A stretch of 58,146 nucleotides of DNA from CAZYMF01 sp964648215 (GCA_964648215.1 CAZYMF010000009.1:1-58146), one strand, 5' to 3'; numbered from the stretch's first letter, positions 9,806 through 18,604 are shown. Notes: generated by a model from the letters alone, not told the origin. Made by a program: numbers and translations.

Positions 9806-11170
9806 CTAGAGAGTATCCAGCGCACTGTCAACGGGGGTATCCGACTCGGGGGTCTCCGACTCCCCCTCCAAGTCGTAGATCGTCGCATCGGTGATGTTCA
9901 CCGGAACGATCGTGCCCGGCACCTCGCGCCGGGCGAGGTAGACCACGCCGTCGATCTCCGGAGCCTGACGGGCGGTGCGCCCGTACCAGCGCCCGTCGTT
10001 GCTCTCGCCGCAGACCAATACGGGCTCTGCGGTTCCGACCCGCGCCCGATTCAATGCGGCGGCGACGCCGGCCTGAGCCGTCATCAGGCGGTGGTAGCGC
10101 TGGCGTTTCGCCCCGGCGTGCAACTGGCCGTCCAGGCTCGCACTGTCGGTGCCTTCCTCGCGCGAGTACTGGAAGACGCCGACGTGGTCGAATCGCGTCT
10201 CGACGACGAAGTCCTCCAGCTCGGCAAAATCGGCTTCGGTCTCGCCCGGAAAGCCGACGATGAAGGCGGTTCGGATCGCCAGCCCGGGCACGCGCGCGCG
10301 CATGCGCTCGACCAGCTGCCGCACGGCCCGCCCGCTGCGCTCGCGGCGCATGCGCTTGAGCATGGCATCGCTGATGTGCTGCAGGGGCATGTCGATATAG
10401 GGGCAGATCTTGGGCTCGCCGGCGATGGTGTCGAGCAGCTCGTCATCGACGAAGAGCGGATAGGTGTAAAGCAGGCGGATCCAGCGCAACCCGTCGATCT
10501 CGGTCAGGCAGCGGAGCAAGGCGCTCAGGGAGGAGCCGTCACGGCGGTCGCGGCCGTAGGCGGTGAGATCCTGGGCGATCAAGTTGAGCTCGATCGCGCC
10601 GTCGCGCACCAAGGCCTCGGCTTCGGCGACGACGGTTCCCAGGGGCTTGCTCTCGTGGCGACCCCGGATCTTGGGAATAATGCAGAAGCTGCAGCGGTGG
10701 TCGCAGCCCTCCGAGATCTTGAGATAGGCGCTGAAGAAAGGGCCCGAGCGCAGGCGCGGGACATCCAAGCTCGGCAGCAGGTGGGCGGCATGGCGATAGC
10801 GACGGGTATCGACCGGCCCCGGGTCATCGAGCAGCTGCGGGAGACGCGTGAAGTCCCCGGTTCCCAGGAAGCCGTCGACCTCGGGAAGCGCCTGCTGGAG
10901 CTCTTCCCCATAGCGCTGCACCAGACAGCCGGTCACGATCAGGCGTTTGCCGGGGGCATCTTGCTTCAGCTGGCTCAGCTCCAGGATCGTCTCGATCGAC
11001 TCCTTCTTCGCCTCGCCGATGAAGCCGCAGGTGTTGACGATCATGACGTCGGCCTCGGCCGGGTCGAGGACGATCTCCGCCCCCGCCTGCGCCGCCAGCC
11101 CGAGCATCTGCTCGCTGTCGACCAGGTTCTTGGGACATCCCAGGCTTTGGAGATAGATGCGTCGGCTCAT
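9806..11170 (-). CDS. rimO: Ribosomal protein S12 methylthiotransferase
   Basis: Radical-SAM enzyme that methylthiolates the conserved aspartate of ribosomal protein S12. The 454-residue protein has all three modules: UPF0004 with cluster cysteines C12 (LGCPKN), the NTCGFI cysteine and TGCLVQRY; radical-SAM CDHRCSFC near residue 150; and a C-terminal TRAM domain. MiaB is excluded by the LGCPKNLVDSE start. First gene of a minus-strand run (rimO, DksA-like, glycerate kinase, queE, isocitrate dehydrogenase). The ATG at 11170 lacks a Shine-Dalgarno and is only 12 nt from a -10 box. Confidence 0.96.
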   Translation of the reverse strand: MSRRIYLQSLGCPKNLVDSEQMLGLAAQAGAEIVLDPAEADVMIVNTCGFIGEAKKESIETILELSQLKQDAPGKRLIVTGCLVQRYGEELQQALPEVDGFLGTGDFTRLPQLLDDPGPVDTRRYRHAAHLLPSLDVPRLRSGPFFSAYLKISEGCDHRCSFCIIPKIRGRHESKPLGTVVAEAEALVRDGAIELNLIAQDLTAYGRDRRDGSSLSALLRCLTEIDGLRWIRLLYTYPLFVDDELLDTIAGEPKICPYIDMPLQHISDAMLKRMRRERSGRAVRQLVERMRARVPGLAIRTAFIVGFPGETEADFAELEDFVVETRFDHVGVFQYSREEGTDSASLDGQLHAGAKRQRYHRLMTAQAGVAAALNRARVGTAEPVLVCGESNDGRWYGRTARQAPEIDGVVYLARREVPGTIVPVNITDATIYDLEGESETPESDTPVDSALDTL

Positions 11171-11182
11171 CGGAAACGGGCA

Positions 11183-11211
11183 ATCTTAGTGTGTCGCCGG
11201 TGTCGAGGCAA
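11183..11211 (-). promoter_or_regulatory. rimO promoter, near-leaderless
   Basis: Minus strand TTGCCT (11206-11211), 17 nt, TAAGAT (11183-11188). The -10 ends 12 nt before the rimO ATG, so the transcript would have a leader of about 5 nt. Confidence 0.55.
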
Positions 11212-11256
11212 TCCCGGTGCTGCGGCCCGGCGTTTCCGCCGCGCCAGCCGAGCCGC

Positions 11257-11262
11257 TATAGT
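11257..11262 (+). promoter_or_regulatory. -10 box TATAGT of the lipoprotein gene, leaderless layout
   Basis: TATAGT ends 8 nt before the ATG at 11271. The corresponding -35 region (11233-11239) is a poor match. No purine-rich ribosome site exists between -10 and ATG. Confidence 0.45.
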
Positions 11263-11270
11263 CCCGGGCC

Positions 11271-12050
11271 ATGCGCCGCGGAATGTTGCTACTTGTGCTG
11301 ACCGTCTTGTTGAGCTCTTGCACCACCTCGAACTGGCAGAAGCACAGCATGGCGCTGCAAGACGCGCGGAGCAGCCACAACCTCGAGGCGGCCATGCGGG
11401 AGCAACGCTGGTTGATCGATCACGCCTTCGAGGCGGCTCCGCGCGAGCAACGTACGCGCCAGGCCGAGGGCCAGCGGTACCTGGCGCTCGCCGAGCTCAC
11501 GGCGCAGGCCGGGCAGACCGGCGAGACCATCGAAATGCTGCGCCAAGCCCTGCGGACCGACCCCGCGCAGCACGAAGCCATCATGAAGCAGCTGAACGCG
11601 CTGCCCTTGTCACCCAAGGCGCGCCGCCGTGTCGATGCGGAATTCCGCTGGAACCTCATGGTGTTGCTGCCCGGCCTCCCGCCCCCGGAGGACGATCTGC
11701 TCCCTTGTTGGGCCTACCGCGTGCGGCAGATTCAGGTCAGCCGCATCGAGGTGCGCCAGGGCACGGAGGGCGCGAAGCGGGTCCTGTCGTACGACGCCCG
11801 CTCCTGGGTCTACGATCCGGACGACGACAGTTGGTACCCGGACGGGGACTGGTTCGATGACATCGGCGCCGAGACGGAGCCCGTAAACGGTGCCCCCCGA
11901 CCGCGCTACGAAGCGATCAAGGCCGCCGACGGTGGCTTCTTCACCGAGGGCCCGATCCCACCCTGCCATCGTCACCGCTGGAGCGGCCCCTATGACATGG
12001 AGCGGAACCGGCTCTTTGTCACCCGCGAACTACCCGGGAAAGTTCGCTGA
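11271..12050 (+). CDS. Predicted lipoprotein with helical repeat region
   Basis: A 259-residue protein with a lipoprotein signal peptide: positively charged MRRG, a hydrophobic stretch and lipobox LSSC with C17. Residues 25-115 form alpha-helical, TPR-like pairs (ALAELTAQAGQTGETIEMLR and the following helix). The C-terminal half is rich in Trp, Asp and Pro (DPDDDSWYPDGDW) and looks like a separate, unrecognised domain. It probably sits in the outer or inner membrane facing the periplasm. It is divergent from rimO; the downstream nuclease-fold gene has its own promoter. Function unknown. Confidence 0.7.
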   Translation: MRRGMLLLVLTVLLSSCTTSNWQKHSMALQDARSSHNLEAAMREQRWLIDHAFEAAPREQRTRQAEGQRYLALAELTAQAGQTGETIEMLRQALRTDPAQHEAIMKQLNALPLSPKARRRVDAEFRWNLMVLLPGLPPPEDDLLPCWAYRVRQIQVSRIEVRQGTEGAKRVLSYDARSWVYDPDDDSWYPDGDWFDDIGAETEPVNGAPRPRYEAIKAADGGFFTEGPIPPCHRHRWSGPYDMERNRLFVTRELPGKVR

Positions 12051-12059
12051 AATCGCCCA

Positions 12060-12088
12060 TTGCGACGATCGTGCCAGGGGGCTATAGT
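12060..12088 (+). promoter_or_regulatory. Sigma-70-type promoter for the gene at 12195
   Basis: TTGCGA (12060-12065), 17 nt, TATAGT (12083-12088), immediately after the lipoprotein stop. It would give a leader of about 100 nt before ATG 12195. Confidence 0.55.
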
Positions 12089-12194
12089 CTGGGCACGGTC
12101 GTCGGTCCCCTGAGTCGGGTTGCTGGAAATCTGTTGGCGGGATGTGGAGGAGTCGGGGCGGGTGCCTCGGTCTTTTTCCTGGCGACCGGCCGTC

Positions 12195-12659
12195 ATGAAT
12201 CGTCAGTACAAGCATCAACTGGCGCGTGCCGCCACCGCCGCGCGCCTGGGTCGCATGGGCTTCGATGTTCAGCAGGTCCCGCGCACGGAGGGCTATGACC
12301 TGCTCGTCGACGGCACGGTGCGGATCGCTTTGCGAATCGCGTTTCCGGGGCGCTACGCGCATACGGTGACCGTCGCGGGCAAGCGCTACGCCTACGACTA
12401 CAAGAGCTGGAACTTCAACTTCCACCGGCACGGCCAGTGGGACAAGCGCTACTGCGACGTGTTCGTCTGCATCGCCAAGCGCCGTCGAGCCGCCGACGAG
12501 ATCTTCGTGATTCCGGCGAGCGCCGTCTCGGGGCCCACCTTCAGTCTGCACGGTGCCGGCAAGCCCTACCGCGGCCGCTACGCAATCTACCGCAACCGTT
12601 GGAGCGTCATCGCCCAGAGCAAGCCCGAGCCGGCCGAGCCGCGCCATCACGTGGCCTAG
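12195..12659 (+). CDS. Unrecognised protein, possibly a degenerate PD-(D/E)XK nuclease fold
   Basis: A 154-residue basic protein. The N-terminal helix (YKHQLARAATAARLGRMGF) is followed by a strand with YDLLVDG and a parallel strand RIALRIAF, the arrangement of PD-(D/E)XK-type restriction-like domains. The catalytic E-x-K position reads A-L-R, so an active nuclease is unlikely if the alignment is right. A Trp/His-rich middle (SWNFNFHRHGQW) and a conserved-looking C-terminal strand follow. I prefer the ATG at 12195; an in-frame TTG at 12120 would add 25 unconvincing residues. Function unknown; the fold call is my inference. Confidence 0.55.
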   Translation: MNRQYKHQLARAATAARLGRMGFDVQQVPRTEGYDLLVDGTVRIALRIAFPGRYAHTVTVAGKRYAYDYKSWNFNFHRHGQWDKRYCDVFVCIAKRRRAADEIFVIPASAVSGPTFSLHGAGKPYRGRYAIYRNRWSVIAQSKPEPAEPRHHVA

Positions 12660-12676
12660 AGCCAGGCCGGTTCGGG

Positions 12677-13162
12677 TCAATCGCGGAAGTTCACGAACTG
12701 CAGCGGAAGATCGAAATCGTGCTGTTTGAGCAGCGCGATCGCGGTCTGCAAATCATCGCGTTTCTTGCCGCTGATGCGAACCTGATCGCCCTGGATCTGC
12801 GCCTGCACCTTCAGCTTGGCGTTCTTGATCTTCTTGACGATGTCGCGGGCCTTCTCGGTCGAGATGCCCTGTTGCAGCGTCAGCGTCTGCTTGGCCCGTC
12901 CGCCGCCCGCCGGCTCGATCGTGCCGTGCAGCAGCGACTTGAGCGGCACCTGCCGCCGCGCCAGTTTCTCCTGGAGCACCTCTACGGTCGCCTTCACCTT
13001 GAAGTCGTCGGTCGAGTTGATCCGGATTTCCTGCTCCTCGAAGTCGATCGTGGTGTGCGTGTCCTTGAAATCGTAGCGCTGGCTGACCTCTTTGCGCGCC
13101 TGGTTGATGGCGTTGTCGATCTCTTGTCGATCCACCTGGGACACTACGTCAAATGACGGCAT
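12677..13162 (-). CDS. yajQ: YajQ-family nucleotide-binding protein
   Basis: A 161-residue member of the YajQ/UPF0234 family, members of which bind cyclic di-GMP in Xanthomonas and affect phage or virulence gene expression. The start MPSFDVVSQVD and the following NQARKEVSQRYDFK are diagnostic, as is the C-terminal ISGKKRDDLQ..LLK segment. Full length. ATG 13162 has AGGGAGAA upstream. It is convergent with the plus-strand nuclease-fold gene (17-nt gap) and 64 nt downstream of lolA, possibly part of that transcript. Confidence 0.93.
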   Translation of the reverse strand: MPSFDVVSQVDRQEIDNAINQARKEVSQRYDFKDTHTTIDFEEQEIRINSTDDFKVKATVEVLQEKLARRQVPLKSLLHGTIEPAGGGRAKQTLTLQQGISTEKARDIVKKIKNAKLKVQAQIQGDQVRISGKKRDDLQTAIALLKQHDFDLPLQFVNFRD

Positions 13163-13226
13163 GGCGTGATTCTCCCTTGGATGTGGCCCGCGACTGCTCT
13201 GCCACCGGTCGCGGCATGACGCCCGA

Positions 13227-13934
13227 CTAGAATCCGATCGGTGCCTCCACCACGTCGACGCCGTCGGGCACCTTGAAGTGGAACAAGCCGTCGTCGAGCT
13301 TCACGTTGCGCTCGAGATGATGGAACTGCAGGTGGGTGACGTTGCCGAGCTGGTCGTGAATCTCCGCGGCGGCGATGTCGAACGTCTTCGGCTCGACCCC
13401 CAAGCGTAGCCAGCCCACGGTCCCGTCGCTCTGGCGCGGAATCAGCTTGAGCCAGAGCAGGGGCTCCGCAGCCGCGGCTTCCTTGTCCAGCGACACGTCG
13501 AAGTCGTCGGCGATGCGACCCACGCCGAGCAGGAACGAGATCGGCGTGGAGGCGCGAAACGCCGACTGGAACGGTGCCTTGAGCACCTGCTGCTCCTCGG
13601 GCTGGTAGAGCCAGAGCGTCTTCCCGTCGGCGACGATGACCTGGCCGGAACCGTCGTTCAGCTGCCAGCGCAGCTTCCCCGGGCGCATGAAGGCGATCGT
13701 CCCGCGCGCGGTGAGCGCCTTGCCGAGGCTGGCGACGTTCATTTGCTGCGTCACGTCGGCGGTGAAATCGCTCGTCTGGTCGTAGCGTTGCTGCACGGCG
13801 CGCACGATGCGCTGCGCCTCCGGCGACGGCGTCGGGGCCGTCGTCGGGTCGGCGTCGCCCGTTGCGGGCCGAGCGAGCAGGAGCAGGCTCAGGGCCAGCC
13901 ACACCCGCGGCCGGCCGGCAGAGGTCAGGAGCAC
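13227..13934 (-). CDS. lolA: Outer-membrane lipoprotein carrier protein LolA
   Basis: Periplasmic chaperone that shuttles lipoproteins from LolCDE to the outer membrane. 235 residues: a signal peptide (hydrophobic LALSLLLLARPATG) and the LolA/LppX half-barrel with QRYDQTSDFTADVTQ, GTIAFMRPGKLRW and GKTLWLYQPEEQQV motifs, and a C-terminal HFKVPDGVDVV. GTG start at 13934, 10 nt after the ftsK stop, so it is expressed in the rnj-ftsK-lolA operon; ftsK-lolA adjacency is common in proteobacteria. Confirms a Gram-negative envelope. Confidence 0.92.
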   Translation of the reverse strand: MLLTSAGRPRVWLALSLLLLARPATGDADPTTAPTPSPEAQRIVRAVQQRYDQTSDFTADVTQQMNVASLGKALTARGTIAFMRPGKLRWQLNDGSGQVIVADGKTLWLYQPEEQQVLKAPFQSAFRASTPISFLLGVGRIADDFDVSLDKEAAAAEPLLWLKLIPRQSDGTVGWLRLGVEPKTFDIAAAEIHDQLGNVTHLQFHHLERNVKLDDGLFHFKVPDGVDVVEAPIGF

Positions 13935-13944
13935 GGTGCCCCCG

Positions 13945-16290
13945 TCACTGGTCCGCCTCGATCCGTCGCGCGATGACCTCGCGCGGGCGACCGCCTTCGC
14001 TCGGCGTGACCACGCCTTCCCGTTCCATGCGTTCGATCATGCGCGCGGCGCGGTTGTAGCCGACACGCAGCCGTCGCTGCACCCAGGAGATCGAGGCTTG
14101 TCGACTTTCCGTGACCAGACGCACGGCCTGATCATACAATGCGTCCTCGAGCTCGTCATCCCCCCCGGCCTCGCCGGCTTCGGCCTCGTCGCTCTCCAGC
14201 AGATCGAACGCGTACAGTGGAGAGCCCTGGCGCTTGATGAAGTCGACCACCTTGTTGATCTCGTTCTCGGAGACGAAGGCGCCGTGGAGGCGCATGACGC
14301 GCGCCGTGCCGGGTGGCAGGAAGAGCATGTCGCCGCCGCCGAGCAGCCGTTCGGCGCCGATGTGGTCGAGAATGGTGCGGGAGTCGACTCGCGCCGTCAC
14401 CTGGAACGAGACACGGGCGGGAAAGTTGGCCTTGATCAGGCCGGTGATGACGTCGACCGACGGCCGTTGCGTGGCCACGATCAGATGGATGCCGGCGGCG
14501 CGGGCTTTCTGCGCCAGTCGCGTGATCGGCTCCTCGACGTTCCGTCCGACGGTCATCATGAGATCGGCGAGCTCGTCGATGATGATGACGATCTTCGGTA
14601 GATGCTCGTGGCGGGGCTTCTCGGGCGTCATCGCCTCGTCACCGCCCTCGTCGTCGTCGTCGACCACCTCGTCGAGCTCGATGACCCCCGCCCGGCGCTC
14701 CTCCTCCTCGCGGTCGACGATGCGGTTGTAGCCGTCGATGTTGCGTACGCCGAGGCTCTTCATCAGCTTGTAGCGTTCGTCCATCTGCTCGACGAGATTC
14801 TTGAGCACGACGACCGCCTTCTTCGGATCGGTGACCACCGGCACGAGCAGGTGCGGCACATCCTCGTACATCGACAGCTCGAGCATCTTCAGGTCGATCA
14901 TGATGAAACGCACGTCTCGCGGCGACGCCTTGTGGAGTATGCTCATGATCATCGCGTTGAGCGACACCGACTTGCCCGTGCCGGTGGCGCCGGCGACCAT
15001 GAGGTGGGGCATGCGGGCCAGGTCGCTCACCATGGGATTGCCGGCCGTGTCCTTGCCCAGCGCCAGGCTGAGCGGCGAGGTGGCGGCGGCAAACGGCTCG
15101 CTCTCGATGATCTCCTTCAGGGCGATGTGCTCGCGGCGCGGGTTGGCGACCTCGATTCCGACCACGGCCGTGCCCGGCACCGGGGCCAGGATGCGAACGC
15201 CGACCGCCCGCAGGGCCATGGCCAGGTCGTCGGCCAGGGTGACGATGCGGTTGACCTTGACGCCGGGTGCCGGCTCGATCTCGAAGGTGGTGATCACCGG
15301 GCCCGGGCGCACGGCCGTCACCTTGCCCTGGATGCCGAAGTCGGCCAGCTTGGTCTCCAGAATCTGAGAGCTCTTGCGTAGGGCCTCCTCGTCCACGCGC
15401 ACGCCGCCGCGTTGCGGCAGATCGAGGAAGCTCGTCGGCGGCAGCTGGTAGCTGCCGTCGGCGACGAAGGGGAGCGCCTCCTGAATCACCGCGCGTTTCG
15501 GTCTCTCCGTCGGCCTTGGCGTCGGCGCGGGTGCCGGCTCGACCTCCTCGCTGAGCACGATCACCGGGTTGGCGGGCTCGGATCGCACGCGTTTGACGTT
15601 GGCGCGGGCCTGTTGCCGTGCCGAACGCCGCTCGGCCCGTCTCTGCCGCAGGGTGCGCAGTCGATCACCGGCCCCGCCGATTCCCGACCGCACGGTGCCG
15701 GCACCGGCGCGCAACGAGGTGCCGGTGGTGAAGACGAAGGCGACGATGAGCAAGGAGACGACCAGAACCAAGGCGCCGGCCCCGCCGAACGTCTCACGCA
15801 ACAGGGCGGCGACGAAGCCGCCGACCCAGCCGCCGGCGAAGGCGACGTCATGGTTGGGCAGGAGCAGGCCGAAGGCGACGGCAACCCCAAGAACGAAGAC
15901 GAGACCGCTCACTCCACGGCTGAACGCCAGACCCTGCGTCGTTTGTCGGAACAGCGCGGCGGCGACGGCGAGCAGGAGGAGGGGGACGGCATAGGCGGCG
16001 AGTCCGAGGGCCTGCAGGACCAGATTGGCGAGACTGTAGCCCACCGGCCCGCCCAGGTTCCCGGTGGCCACGCCGCGATGGTAGGAGACGAAGCTCACCA
16101 ACGCGAAGACGGAGGCGGCGAGCACCATGACGGCCACCACCTCGTCGAGCAGGTGCGATGCCGCCGGCGTAACGTCGGGCTTTGTCGTCGGCGCGCGTTT
16201 CCGCCCGCCGGAACGCCCCTTCGGTTCGCGTTTTTCGCTGATCGTCGGCTCGGTTGCCGGCGCCGTAGCTTCTGCTCGCTGCCGCGCCAA
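13945..16290 (-). CDS. ftsK: DNA translocase FtsK/SpoIIIE
   Basis: Septal DNA pump for chromosome segregation and dimer resolution. 781 residues: a short basic N-terminus, four membrane segments (about residues 50-190), a modest linker, the alpha/beta motor with Walker A GATGTGKS and IIIDELADLMM as Walker B, and a C-terminal winged-helix gamma domain (RLRVGYNRAARMIERME) that reads KOPS-type sites. The linker is short compared with E. coli FtsK (1329 aa), like SpoIIIE. The start is TTG at 16290, one base after the rnj stop, consistent with translational coupling; the first ATG lies inside a membrane segment. Confidence 0.94.
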   Translation of the reverse strand: MARQRAEATAPATEPTISEKREPKGRSGGRKRAPTTKPDVTPAASHLLDEVVAVMVLAASVFALVSFVSYHRGVATGNLGGPVGYSLANLVLQALGLAAYAVPLLLLAVAAALFRQTTQGLAFSRGVSGLVFVLGVAVAFGLLLPNHDVAFAGGWVGGFVAALLRETFGGAGALVLVVSLLIVAFVFTTGTSLRAGAGTVRSGIGGAGDRLRTLRQRRAERRSARQQARANVKRVRSEPANPVIVLSEEVEPAPAPTPRPTERPKRAVIQEALPFVADGSYQLPPTSFLDLPQRGGVRVDEEALRKSSQILETKLADFGIQGKVTAVRPGPVITTFEIEPAPGVKVNRIVTLADDLAMALRAVGVRILAPVPGTAVVGIEVANPRREHIALKEIIESEPFAAATSPLSLALGKDTAGNPMVSDLARMPHLMVAGATGTGKSVSLNAMIMSILHKASPRDVRFIMIDLKMLELSMYEDVPHLLVPVVTDPKKAVVVLKNLVEQMDERYKLMKSLGVRNIDGYNRIVDREEEERRAGVIELDEVVDDDDEGGDEAMTPEKPRHEHLPKIVIIIDELADLMMTVGRNVEEPITRLAQKARAAGIHLIVATQRPSVDVITGLIKANFPARVSFQVTARVDSRTILDHIGAERLLGGGDMLFLPPGTARVMRLHGAFVSENEINKVVDFIKRQGSPLYAFDLLESDEAEAGEAGGDDELEDALYDQAVRLVTESRQASISWVQRRLRVGYNRAARMIERMEREGVVTPSEGGRPREVIARRIEADQ

Positions 16291-16291
16291 G

Positions 16292-17962
16292 TCACATCTC
16301 CATGATGAAGGGCAGGATCACCGGCCGCCGGTCCAGGGTCTTGGCAAAGTAACGCCTGAGCGTCTTGCGCACCTCTTCTTTGACCTCGAGGGAGTCGGTG
16401 CGCGACTCGGGCGTGATCTGCGCCAGAGCGTCGCGCAGAACCGATCTGGCCTGCTCCAGGTACGCCTGCCCGTCCTCTTCGACGATGAAGCCGCGCGAGA
16501 TCAGGTCGGGACCGGAGATGAGCTCGCCGGTGTGTTGGTCGAGGGCCAGGATGGCCAGCACCAGACCGTCCTGCGAGAGGTGCCGTCGGTCGCGCAGGAC
16601 GATGTCGCGCACGTCGCCGATGCCCTTACCGTCGACGAACACCCGCCCGGCACCGATCGGCTCCCGTACCCGGGCTCCGGTCGCATCGATCTCCAGCATG
16701 TGCCCGTCCTCGAGCAAGAACGTGTCGCGTTCGGGAACTCCCATCGAGTGCGCCAGCGCGCGATGCCGCGCCAGGTGGCGGTACTCGCCATGCACCGGCA
16801 CGAAGTAGCGTGGCCGGGTGAGGGCTACCATCAGCTTGAGCTCCTCCTGGCTGGCGTGCCCTGACACGTGGACCTCGGCGCTGCGGGCGTGGTGCACCTC
16901 CGCGCCGCGACGGTACATGTGGTTGATCAGATTGCTGATCGTCTTCTCGTTGCCGGGGATGATGCGGGAGGACAGCACGACCGCGTCGCCGGGGCGCATC
17001 TTGACCTGCCCGTGATCGTCCATGGCGATGCGCACCAGGGCCGAGAGCGCCTCGCCCTGGCTGCCGGTGGTCAGCAGCACCACCTTGCTCGGCTCGAGGG
17101 AGGCCAGGGCGCTGACCTCCGCGAACAGCGCGGGCGGATAACGCAGGTGCCCGAGCTCGGTGGCGATCTGGATGCTGTTGGTCAGGCTGCGGCCCACCAC
17201 GACCACGCGCCGCCCGGCCACCTGCGCCAGCTCCAGGACCTGCTGCAATCGATGGACGTGAGAAGAGAAGGTGGAGAAGAAGATCTTCCCGGCCGTGTCG
17301 CGGAAGATGCGGTCGATCCCGCCGCGCACCGACTGCTCGGAGGGGGTGATCCCCTCGCGCTCGACGTTGGTCGAGTCCGAGAGCAGCAGCAGAACGCCTT
17401 CGGCCCCGTACTCGGCCAGCCGCTGCAGGTCGGTGCGCTCGCCGTCGAGCGGGGTCTGGTCGAGCTTGAAATCGCCGGTGTGGACGACGGTGCCCAGCGG
17501 GGTGCGGATCGCCAGGCCGACGGCGTCGACGATCGAGTGCGTCACGTGCATGGCCTCGAGGGTGAACGGCCCCATCGGCCAGGGTTGGCGCGGCCGCAGC
17601 ACGTTGAGCGCGACGCGGTCCAGCAAGCCGTGCTCGCGCAGCTTCTCGCGCACCAGGCCGGCGGCCATCGGCGTTGCGTAGACGGGCACGTCGAGGTCGC
17701 GCAGGGCGTAGGGCAGGGCACCGATGTGATCCTCGTGCCCGTGGGTGATCACGAAACCGAGGAAGCGCTCGCCGAGCTGGCGCACGTAGGCGAGATCGGG
17801 AATGACGACGTCGATCCCGAGCATGTGGACCTCGGGAAACATCAGGCCACAGTCGATGCCGATGGCCCCCTGGCCATACTCGAGGATCAGGCAGTTGAGG
17901 CCGATCTCCCCGAGGCCGCCGAGGGGCACGACGCGCAAGGGACCCGACCCGTTCGCCGTCAT
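16292..17962 (-). CDS. rnj: Ribonuclease J
   Basis: Metallo-beta-lactamase/beta-CASP ribonuclease with 5'-3' exo- and endonuclease activity in mRNA decay and rRNA maturation. 556 residues starting at ATG 17962 (MTANGSGPLRVVPLGGLGEIG matches the family start region); a GTG 30 nt upstream is less likely. Metal motif THGHEDHIGALP, later SDSTNVE, GHASQEELKLM and PVHGEYRH. RNase J is uncommon in gammaproteobacteria but regular in deltaproteobacterial lineages. A run of G lies upstream of the start as ribosome site. First gene of the rnj-ftsK-lolA operon. Confidence 0.94.
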   Translation of the reverse strand: MTANGSGPLRVVPLGGLGEIGLNCLILEYGQGAIGIDCGLMFPEVHMLGIDVVIPDLAYVRQLGERFLGFVITHGHEDHIGALPYALRDLDVPVYATPMAAGLVREKLREHGLLDRVALNVLRPRQPWPMGPFTLEAMHVTHSIVDAVGLAIRTPLGTVVHTGDFKLDQTPLDGERTDLQRLAEYGAEGVLLLLSDSTNVEREGITPSEQSVRGGIDRIFRDTAGKIFFSTFSSHVHRLQQVLELAQVAGRRVVVVGRSLTNSIQIATELGHLRYPPALFAEVSALASLEPSKVVLLTTGSQGEALSALVRIAMDDHGQVKMRPGDAVVLSSRIIPGNEKTISNLINHMYRRGAEVHHARSAEVHVSGHASQEELKLMVALTRPRYFVPVHGEYRHLARHRALAHSMGVPERDTFLLEDGHMLEIDATGARVREPIGAGRVFVDGKGIGDVRDIVLRDRRHLSQDGLVLAILALDQHTGELISGPDLISRGFIVEEDGQAYLEQARSVLRDALAQITPESRTDSLEVKEEVRKTLRRYFAKTLDRRPVILPFIMEM

Positions 17963-18058
17963 CGGGTACCCCCCCCGCCGCTGCCGCAGCACGAAATTAC
18001 AGACAGTTGGAAGAACAAGAGTCGCACCTCATCAGCCACACGCCGCCACGACGCAAAA

Positions 18059-18088
18059 ATGATAGTCGTCCCGGGTCGTCCAAGTCAA
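18059..18088 (-). promoter_or_regulatory. Promoter of the rnj-ftsK-lolA operon
   Basis: Minus strand TTGACT (18083-18088), 18 nt, TATCAT (18059-18064). Gives a leader of about 90 nt before the rnj ATG. It is back-to-back with the ssb promoter. Confidence 0.6.
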
Positions 18089-18115
18089 CGAAGGCGACAA
18101 GTCGACGAGCGCGCC

Positions 18116-18143
18116 TTGACACGGTACCCCCAACGATTGTAAC
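18116..18143 (+). promoter_or_regulatory. ssb promoter, leaderless layout
   Basis: Perfect TTGACA (18116-18121), 16 nt, TGTAAC (18138-18143). The -10 ends 8 nt before the GTG start of ssb, and no Shine-Dalgarno lies between. Confidence 0.6.
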
Positions 18144-18151
18144 GCTCCGCC

Positions 18152-18571
18152 GTGGTCAACAAGGTCATTCTCGTCGGCAATCTGGGTAAAGACCCGGAGG
18201 TGCGGTTCACCCCGAGCGGCCGGGCGGTGTGCAAGTTCCCCGTCGCCACTTCGGAGAAGTGGACCGATCAGCAGGGGCAGAAGCAGGAACGCACCGAGTG
18301 GCACAACGTCGTGGTCTGGGGCAAGCAGGCCGAGACCTGCGGCCAGTACCTCGCCAAGGGGCGTCAGGTCTTCGTGGAGGGCGCGATTCACACGCGCTCC
18401 TACGACGACAAGGACGGCAACAAGCGCTACATCACCGAGATCACCGCGCGCGACGTCCGCTTCTTGGGCGGCGGTGGTGGCGGCGCCCGCGCCGGACAAG
18501 ACGCCGGCTTCAGCGCCCCGCCGGGCGAGGATGCCCCCGGCGGACCCGAGGAAGACGACATCCCGTTCTGA
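18152..18571 (+). CDS. ssb: Single-stranded DNA-binding protein
   Basis: Binds ssDNA in replication, repair and recombination. 139 residues: OB fold (about 1-105) starting VNKVILVGNLGKDPEVR, with WHNVVVWGKQAE and YLAKGRQVFVEG motifs, a glycine-rich linker, and the acidic C-terminal tip EEDDIPF that recruits partner proteins. GTG start at 18152; the family start aligns exactly here. No ribosome-binding site precedes it, and the promoter position predicts a leaderless mRNA. Convergent with radC. Confidence 0.95.
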   Translation: MVNKVILVGNLGKDPEVRFTPSGRAVCKFPVATSEKWTDQQGQKQERTEWHNVVVWGKQAETCGQYLAKGRQVFVEGAIHTRSYDDKDGNKRYITEITARDVRFLGGGGGGARAGQDAGFSAPPGEDAPGGPEEDDIPF

Positions 18572-18576
18572 TCGCC

Positions 18577-18597
18577 CGTCGTGCTCGCCGCACGACG
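18577..18597. terminator. Bidirectional hairpin between ssb and radC
   Basis: Perfect 8-bp stem CGTCGTGC/GCACGACG with a 5-nt loop in the 33-bp gap between convergent genes. No T-run on either side. Confidence 0.5.
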
Positions 18598-18604
18598 CAC
18601 GCCT

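Noticed and set aside
9116..11860. Long plus-strand open frame, over 900 codons, opposite rimO and its neighbours
   Set aside because: It is antisense to clear homologs and has the Asp/Gly/Leu/Val/Arg-biased composition of a high-GC shadow frame. It spans several real genes.
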